Below are positions 30,888-35,167 of a stretch of DNA of 35,167 nt, in pieces. The stretch lies in contig CALWVV010000020.1 in NCBI GenBank assembly GCA_944385035.1, positions 1 through 35,167 of the forward strand, given 5' to 3'. This DNA is from an uncultured Oscillospiraceae bacterium (lineage in GTDB: Bacteria > Bacillota > Clostridia > Oscillospirales > Oscillospiraceae). A program made the translations under genes and the position numbers. How positions within the stretch are numbered: the first letter of the stretch is position 1; each line of letters begins with the position of its first letter. A model generated the notes under the pieces. That model was given only the letters and a program-made list of their open reading frames with translations, did not search any database and had not been told where the DNA came from.

Positions 30888-32093
30888 TTAACCCTTTAAC
30901 TCCAGCAGCTTCTGCTTCAGCTCACCCTCGATGCGGCCCAGCTCCGCTTCGGCCTCTTTCCGCTTCTGGGCCCCTTCGGTCTGGATCTTCATCACCTCAT
31001 CCAGGGTAGTGATCAGCTGCTGATTGGTGTGCTGGAGGGTCTCGATCGACACCACGCTGCGCTCCGCCTCACGGGCGGTCTCAATGGTACCCATCTTCAG
31101 CATATCAGCATTCTTCTTCAAAAGCTCATTGGTCATGTCGGTGACGGCAGTCTGGGCGGCGGTAGCCTGGCGGCCGTGCTCCAGACCGAGAGCAAGCACC
31201 ATCTGACTCTTCCACAGAGGAATGGTGTTCACAAGAGAAGACTGGATCTTCTCCAACATCTGGGTATCATTATTTTGCAGAAGACGGGTCTGAGGGCCCA
31301 TCTGAATCGAGATCATCCGGGTCAGTTCCAGGTCGTGAAGCTTTTTCTCAAACCGGGCGCAGAGATTGGCAAAATCGTTGTAAGCCTGGGCGTCCTCCTG
31401 GGCACCGGTCTCCTCAGCCTTCTTCTTCAGCTCGGCCAGATCATGGGTGCGCAGGTACTCCAGACGCTTCTTACCGGCCAGGATATACATGGTGAGCTCT
31501 TTATAATACTTGGTGTTGAGCTCATACATCTGGTCGAACATGGCGATGTCTTTCATCAGGGTGACCTGGTGGTTTTCCAGCACCTTGACAATCTTGTCCA
31601 CATTGGTCTCGGCCTTGGAATAGCTGGCCTTCATGGCCTCCAGCTCATTTTTCTTCTTCTGGAAGAAGCCGAAGATGCCGCCCTTTTTCTCCTCGTCGTC
31701 CCCAAAATTCTTCAGCTCGACCACCAGGGAGGACAGAGCCTCGCCCACCTCGCCCAGGTCCTTGGTCTTTACATTGTTCAGGGCGCTTTCTGAGAATGCG
31801 GCAATATTCTTCTGAGCAGCGGCGCCGTACTGGAGCACCAGGTTGGAGTCAGTGACGTCGATCTTCTGGGAAAACTCCTCCACCATTTTCCGCTCGGCCT
31901 CAGTGAGCATAGACTCGTCCAGTTTTACGGCGTTGGCGTCCCGCTTAGCCTGCAGAGCGGCCTGCTCCTCAGCATTGGCGGTGTCGGCGGCCGGGGCGGG
32001 GTCCAGAGTCAGCTCCGGAGCGGCGGCCTGGGCGGCGGCAGAGCCGGCGGGGTCCAGGGTAAGTTCCGGGGTCATATTCAGTTCATCGCTCAT
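30888..32093 (-). CDS. TelA/KlaA-family (toxic anion resistance) protein
   Basis: A 401-residue, cytosolic, largely helical protein. After an acidic, Ala/Pro-rich start with a repeated PELTLDPA unit (residues 9-33), it shows the TelA core: VTDSNLVLQYGAAAQKNIAAF, FFQKKKNELEAMKASYSKA, LEYLRTHDLAELKKKAEE and RMISIQMGPQTRLLQNNDTQ. TelA proteins were named for tellurite resistance but in most genomes lack a tested role; cell-envelope stress is suspected. AGGAGG lies 8 bases before the ATG. It sits between xpaC and the TPM gene, the usual Firmicutes pairing of XpaC with TelA. Confidence 0.92.
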   Translation of the reverse strand: MSDELNMTPELTLDPAGSAAAQAAAPELTLDPAPAADTANAEEQAALQAKRDANAVKLDESMLTEAERKMVEEFSQKIDVTDSNLVLQYGAAAQKNIAAFSESALNNVKTKDLGEVGEALSSLVVELKNFGDDEEKKGGIFGFFQKKKNELEAMKASYSKAETNVDKIVKVLENHQVTLMKDIAMFDQMYELNTKYYKELTMYILAGKKRLEYLRTHDLAELKKKAEETGAQEDAQAYNDFANLCARFEKKLHDLELTRMISIQMGPQTRLLQNNDTQMLEKIQSSLVNTIPLWKSQMVLALGLEHGRQATAAQTAVTDMTNELLKKNADMLKMGTIETAREAERSVVSIETLQHTNQQLITTLDEVMKIQTEGAQKRKEAEAELGRIEGELKQKLLELKG

Positions 32094-32144
32094 ATGGGGT
32101 TCCTCCTATCTTGTTCTTCTGCATATAATCTGGCAAGGCGGTCT

Positions 32145-32891
32145 TTAAAGCTCTAAATTGATCCCTTCGCGGCCCGTCTTGCTCTGGTTGATGTCCATTC
32201 CGGTCAGCCCCTCCTGGGCCAGTAAGTTTTCCATAACGGTAATGTCCGTGGAAATATCCAGAGCTTCTTCGCCAAACAGAGCGTCAAGCTGTTTGTCAAA
32301 AGCCTGGCACACGGTGTCCAGCATCTTTTCCACCTTCTCCTTGGTGGCGTCGATGTTGCTGCCCGACACGCCTACAGAGTCCATCCGGTCATAGGCGTTC
32401 AGAAGCTTCAAAGTGGTAGGCAGGTAGTAGTCCAGAAAACGCCGGATCTGGGGCTGCTTTTTCGGCTGCTGGATCACTTGGTCCAAGATTTTTCCGGTGA
32501 CCTCCTCCAGATGATCGATCTGGGCAGAGATCTTCTCGTCCAGAATGGCATCGTTGAGACGGCGCATCTCGGAGATGGCCCGAGCCCGCTCCTTTTGGAG
32601 AGCGGCCACCTGAGGATCCTTGGACAGGGCCTCCTCTTCGGCCTTCTTCTGCTGGGCTTCGGCCTTTTCCTGTTCCTTAGCCTTTTCTTGGGCGGCCTTC
32701 TCCTGGTCCTCACGAGTCTGGTAGACCTTATCTGGGAAGATGGCCTTTCCAATGATGAATACCAGCAGTGACGCCCCAGCGCATAGGATATAGTGGAATG
32801 GGGCGTACAGGGGGAACAGAAGGGCATATAGGAGCCACGTCAGTCCCACCAGATAGATGGGAATGACGGAAACTTTTTTGTGGGTCTTCAT
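32145..32891 (-). CDS. XpaC-family membrane protein
   Basis: A 248-residue protein. Two hydrophobic segments at the N-terminus (about residues 9-27 and 33-50) are followed by a highly charged helix rich in Glu, Lys and Gln (about 58-100) and a helical C-terminal domain (QIRRFLDYYLPTTLKLLNAY, then LDALFGEEALDISTDITVME). The last stretch, DYYLPTTLKLL with ALDISTDI, is the XpaC (5-bromo-4-chloroindolyl phosphate hydrolysis) signature; the historical phosphatase label is not proof of enzyme activity. GGGAGG precedes the ATG by 8 bases. First gene of the xpaC-telA-TPM unit. Confidence 0.88.
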   Translation of the reverse strand: MKTHKKVSVIPIYLVGLTWLLYALLFPLYAPFHYILCAGASLLVFIIGKAIFPDKVYQTREDQEKAAQEKAKEQEKAEAQQKKAEEEALSKDPQVAALQKERARAISEMRRLNDAILDEKISAQIDHLEEVTGKILDQVIQQPKKQPQIRRFLDYYLPTTLKLLNAYDRMDSVGVSGSNIDATKEKVEKMLDTVCQAFDKQLDALFGEEALDISTDITVMENLLAQEGLTGMDINQSKTGREGINLEL

Positions 32892-32923
32892 TCCGATACC
32901 TCCCGGATTGCGTTACTTGGCTT

Positions 32924-32953
32924 ATTCTACCTCCTGGGACAGGGAAGTGTCAA
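32924..32953 (-). promoter_or_regulatory. Promoter of the xpaC-telA-TPM operon
   Basis: On the minus strand, TTGACA (32953-32948), an 18-bp spacer and TAGAAT (32929-32924), 33 bases before the xpaC start. Confidence 0.8.
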
Positions 32954-32968
32954 GAATTTAGGGCAGTG

Positions 32969-32998
32969 TTTACAAAAAGGGCAAAGAGGGAGTATAAT
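32969..32998 (+). promoter_or_regulatory. Promoter of the patatin-like gene
   Basis: TTTACA (32969-32974), an 18-bp spacer and TATAAT (32993-32998), 39 bases before the ATG. It is divergent from, and only about 16 bp away from, the xpaC promoter. Confidence 0.78.
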
Positions 32999-33036
32999 GT
33001 TAGCTATGAAATGAGACAGGCAGAAAGGAGTTTTCC

Positions 33037-33888
33037 ATGAAGACTGGCTTGGTATTGGAGGGAGGAGCCCTCCGCGCTATTTTTTCCAGCGGGGTGTGCG
33101 ATGCCCTTTTAGATGGGACCATTATGACAGACTATGTGGTTGGTGTCTCCGCGGGCATTGCCTATGGTGTAAGCTATGTGTCCAAGCAGCCCCGGCGGAA
33201 TCTGGAGGTAGTGACCCGTTATGCCCCGGATAAGCGTTACATGGGGATGAACAATCTGATGGATAAGAGTAACCGCAGCTATTTTGGCCTGAAATTTGCC
33301 TATGATACCATCCCCAACGAGCTGATTCCCTTTGATTATGACACCTTTGCGGCGTATCCCGGCGAGGTAGAGGCAGTGGTGACCAATCTCAACACAGGAA
33401 AGGCGGACTATCTGCCGGTACCTCGGAAAGACAAAGAGTCGCTGCTGCTGCAGGCCAGCTGTGCCATGCCGCTGCTGTTTCCGATTTACCGGATCAATGA
33501 CCAGCCCTATCTGGATGGCGGTGCAGCTGACTCCATCCCATGGCAGCGAGCCCTGGACAAAGGGTGCCAGCGGGTCATCGTAGTGCTGACACGGCCCAGA
33601 GAGTACCGGCGTAAGCCGGATCAGATGATCCGGCTGATTCGAAAGCAGTACCAGGAATATCCAAAGTTTGTCGCGGCTATGGAGACCCGTGCCCAGCGGT
33701 ATAATGAGAATCGGGAGCAGCTGTTTGAGTTGGAACGTGAGGGAAAACTCCTGGTGATCGCTCCAAAATCAACCCTGGGAGTGGGGCGGATTGAGCGGGA
33801 CACGGAGAAGTTGCGCCTGTTGTGGGCGGAAGGATATCAGATGACGGTGGAGCGTATGGACGAGATCAAGGACTATCTGGGTCATTGA
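33037..33888 (+). CDS. Patatin-like phospholipase family protein
   Basis: The 283-residue protein has a Ser-Asp catalytic dyad of the patatin fold: oxyanion loop LVLEGGALRAIFSSGV at residues 5-20, nucleophile Ser38 in VVGVSAGIAYG, and Asp160 in YLDGGAADSIPW. No signal peptide is visible, so it is probably cytosolic or membrane-associated from inside. Family members hydrolyse acyl lipids; the substrate is unknown. AAGGAG lies 7 bases before the ATG. Its 3' end overlaps the convergent DUF6774-like gene by 23 bases. Confidence 0.92.
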   Translation: MKTGLVLEGGALRAIFSSGVCDALLDGTIMTDYVVGVSAGIAYGVSYVSKQPRRNLEVVTRYAPDKRYMGMNNLMDKSNRSYFGLKFAYDTIPNELIPFDYDTFAAYPGEVEAVVTNLNTGKADYLPVPRKDKESLLLQASCAMPLLFPIYRINDQPYLDGGAADSIPWQRALDKGCQRVIVVLTRPREYRRKPDQMIRLIRKQYQEYPKFVAAMETRAQRYNENREQLFELEREGKLLVIAPKSTLGVGRIERDTEKLRLLWAEGYQMTVERMDEIKDYLGH

Positions 33889-34074
33889 TCCGTTCAGAAG
33901 GCTCACAGCTATGCTCGGGCTGGAGCGAGAAAAGGGCCAGTGTGTCCCCCACCAGAGTAAAAAAGCGGCCAGGCGGGCGAGCTCCTCGGAACTTTTCCCC
34001 TGGGCCAGAGCGGAGGAAAGGGCTGTGGCTGCGGCGAGCAGCTGTCCGGAGTCCGCACAATGGAATGAAAGCAT
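33866..34074 (-). pseudogene. DUF6774-like small gene with a one-base frameshift
   Basis: From ATG 34074 (minus strand, GGAGGTG 6-7 bases upstream) the frame reads LSFHCADSGQLLAAATALSS and EELARLAAF, then turns into nonsense. The next frame continues the expected family sequence as FFTLVGDTLALFSLQPEHS and ends at 33866. The switch falls on an A6 run (33959-33964 on the plus strand); one extra base there would join the two halves into a protein of about 70 residues. It is either a real frameshift or a homopolymer sequencing error. The family name is from memory of small Clostridia proteins with this pattern. Confidence 0.6.
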
Positions 34075-34131
34075 AAAAACACCTCCACTCCAGTTTATGA
34101 GGGTGGAGGGAGAGCGTGTGGAGGATCGAAT

Positions 34132-34563
34132 ATGAAAATTGTAGTCATCGACGGCCAGGGGGGGCGGTTGGGCAAGCTGCTGGTGGAGGGAGTGCGTGCC
34201 CGCCTGCCTCAGGCAAGTATTTATGCCATCGGCACCAACGCCCTGGCTACCGCTGCCATGCTCAAGGCAGGGGCTGATTTTGGAGCTACGGGGGAAAACC
34301 CGGTGATCCGGGCGGTAGCGGATGCGGATGGAGTGCTGGGGCCGGTGGGCATTGTGGTGGCGAATGCCATTCTGGGAGAGGTAACGCCTGCTATGTCTGA
34401 GGCGGTGGGCAGTTGCAGAGGAAAAAAGTATTTGGTGCCTATGAATAGCTGTGGCGTTATGGTGGCAGGCGTGGCGGAAAAGCCGCTCAATGCTTATGTG
34501 ACAGAGGCTGTGGAGGCCCTTGCAATGGTGCTGGAATGTGGAGCAAAGCCCGCTTCTTTTTGA
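34132..34563 (+). CDS. DUF3842 family protein
   Basis: The 143-residue protein starts with a Rossmann-like MKIVVIDGQGGRLGKLLVEG, followed by IYAIGTNALATAAMLKAGAD and GENPVIRAVADADGVLGPVG; this is the DUF3842 pattern. The glycine-rich start suggests nucleotide binding, but no activity is known. There is no membrane segment. GGAGG lies 8 bases before the ATG. It is divergent from the DUF6774-like gene across a 57-bp gap that must hold regulatory signals for both. Confidence 0.88.
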   Translation: MKIVVIDGQGGRLGKLLVEGVRARLPQASIYAIGTNALATAAMLKAGADFGATGENPVIRAVADADGVLGPVGIVVANAILGEVTPAMSEAVGSCRGKKYLVPMNSCGVMVAGVAEKPLNAYVTEAVEALAMVLECGAKPASF

Positions 34564-34592
34564 GTGCGGGGGAGGAAACTGCCCAAATTGAA

Positions 34593-34621
34593 TTGACTTT
34601 TGAATCAGCATTGTGTATGAT
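34593..34621 (+). promoter_or_regulatory. Promoter upstream of the non-coding tRNA-half region
   Basis: TTGACT (34593-34598), a 17-bp spacer and TATGAT (34616-34621). No coding frame with a ribosome binding site follows, so the transcript is probably non-coding. Confidence 0.65.
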
Positions 34622-34630
34622 AAAGGACAG

Positions 34631-34745
34631 CACTATAAAATGGAAGAGCAGTGACAGAGGCTCACTCAGCTTCTCTTCGTGGAGAAGAGGGCTAATGTGG
34701 GCCTTATAGTGTGGCTGCAGGGTGCGAGTTTCCGCGGCTTGTGTC
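34631..34745 (+). ncRNA. Candidate structured RNA leader, no known family
   Basis: CACTATAA (34631-34638) pairs with TTATAGTG (34704-34711), enclosing GTGA/TCAC (34651-34665) and CTTCTC/GAGAAG (34670-34687) stems: a three-way-junction-like fold. A further GCTGC/GCGGC hairpin follows (34714-34738). The segment starts about 10 bases after the promoter and precedes the first tRNA-Leu half. I do not recognise it as 6S, SRP, tmRNA or RNase P RNA. Confidence 0.4.
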
Positions 34746-34760
34746 AGTAAAATGGAATAT

Positions 34761-34809
34761 GCACCTGTCATGGAATTGGTAGACATGGGAGATTTAGGTG
34801 CTGTCACCT
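34761..34809 (+). pseudogene. tRNA-Leu(UAG) 5'-half copy 1
   Basis: From 34770 it matches the D arm and anticodon loop of the intact tRNA-Leu (GGAATTGGTAGACATG, then GATTTAGGT with anticodon TAG). The sequence then diverges to GCTGTCACCT: there is no 3' anticodon strand, variable arm, T arm or acceptor 3' strand. The acceptor position reads GCACCT and can pair with AGGTGC at 34796-34801 instead. Confidence 0.7.
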
Positions 34810-34863
34810 TGCGGAAGAAGTTTTTGGAAAAATAGCGGCAGGGCGTCCCTGCCACTTATATAT

Positions 34864-34912
34864 GCGGGCATGATGGAATTGGTAGACATGCGAGATTTAG
34901 GTGCTGTCACCT
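34864..34912 (+). pseudogene. tRNA-Leu(UAG) 5'-half copy 2
   Basis: Begins GCGGGCA like a normal acceptor strand, then the same 40-base block as copy 1 (34873-34912 against 34770-34809, one mismatch), offset 103 bp. The 3' half of the tRNA is again absent and the shared ending GTGCTGTCACCT replaces it. Confidence 0.72.
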
Positions 34913-34940
34913 CAGTGAAGAATTTTTCATCAATCAGGTA

Positions 34941-34963
34941 AAAGCAGGCGTGGCCTGTTTTTA
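34941..34963 (+). terminator. Terminator after the tRNA-half region
   Basis: AAAAGCAGGC, a GTG loop and GCCTGTTTTT form a 10-bp stem with one G-U pair and a T-tail. It would end a transcript of roughly 330 bases from the promoter at 34593-34621. Confidence 0.65.
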
Positions 34964-35036
34964 TGGATGTGGATGAAGCGAAACGCTCCGCCTCGGGTAT
35001 CCCCTCCCCGAGTAAAAATAGAGGGAAACTGAATAT

Positions 35037-35121
35037 GCGGGTATGACGGAATTGGCAGACGTGCAGGATTTAGGTTCCTGTGCCGCAAGGCGTGTGGGTT
35101 CGACCCCCACTACCCGTACCA
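35037..35121 (+). tRNA. tRNA-Leu (anticodon TAG)
   Basis: A complete 85-base class II tRNA: acceptor GCGGGTA with TACCCGT (G-U first pair), D arm with GGCAGACG, anticodon stem CAGGA/TCCTG around TTTAGGT (anticodon TAG), a long variable arm GTGCCGCAAGGCGT, T arm GTGGGTTCGACCCCCAC and an encoded CCA end. All features are intact, in contrast to the two upstream halves. Confidence 0.95.
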
Positions 35122-35167
35122 ACTAAGGTTGCTGAAAAAGATGCAACCCCTGAAACCCTTGCTGCGG

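Noticed and set aside
34711-34740. T-box-like AGGGTG...CCGCG in the non-coding leader
   Set aside because: A T-box needs the compact AGGGTGGNACCGCG with the UGGN bulge; here four extra bases separate the halves and TGGN is missing. No synthetase or amino-acid gene follows.
35100-35167. Possible phage attachment site at the tRNA-Leu 3' end
   Set aside because: No second copy of the tRNA 3' end was found in the window, and no integrase gene. The only duplications are of the 5' half.

Overview
The window looks like a chromosomal segment of a low-oxygen gut Clostridia member, probably Oscillospiraceae/Flavonifractor-like. This is inferred from the anaerobic cob/cbi pathway, HPr with His15 and Ser46, MutS2, XpaC/TelA, DUF3842 and an S-layer-type protein in GC-rich DNA; no marker gene fixes the genus. 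Positions 1-2870 are visibly AT-rich compared with the rest and look acquired.

Layout. (1) 1-2908: a terminator, an unidentified coding remnant, then a type II restriction-modification island: small HTH regulator, beta-class (m4C-type) DNA methyltransferase and an XcyI-like endonuclease, closed by a terminator. The endonuclease appears to lack its natural start: a GTG with a good ribosome binding site lies in another frame and meets the long frame at an A7 slippery heptamer. (2) 2911-3495: a VanZ-like membrane protein. (3) 3496-18854: promoter, cobalamin riboswitch with terminator, then a 17-gene, tightly overlapping operon for adenosylcobalamin by the anaerobic route: cbiD, L, F, G, H, J, ET, A, cobT, cobU, cobS, a truncated cobU paralogue, cobC, cbiB, cobD, cbiP, cbiC. 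Cobaltochelatase, precorrin-2 synthesis, adenosyltransferase and cobalt transport are not here. (4) 18862-26650: a sugar-phosphate nucleotidyltransferase (minus strand), mutS2, HPr, then uvrC-rsmD-coaD-coiled-coil gene. A 161-bp insertion has duplicated the last 32 bp of mutS2. (5) 26655-32891, all minus strand: a secreted SLH/Ig-like protein; an SSB-like gene with cysteine synthase; and a three-gene xpaC-telA-TPM operon. (6) 33037-35167: patatin-like phospholipase, a frameshifted DUF6774-like gene, DUF3842, then a promoter-to-terminator non-coding stretch carrying two near-identical copies of the 5' half of tRNA-Leu(UAG), followed by the intact tRNA-Leu.

The best candidates for something undescribed are the tRNA-Leu half-gene array (34593-34962), the slippery-site gated endonuclease (1862-1963), and the mutS2-end insertion (22374-22566). 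The cobalamin operon is well understood except for its second, shortened CobU. All family names come from reading motifs by eye; no database search was run.
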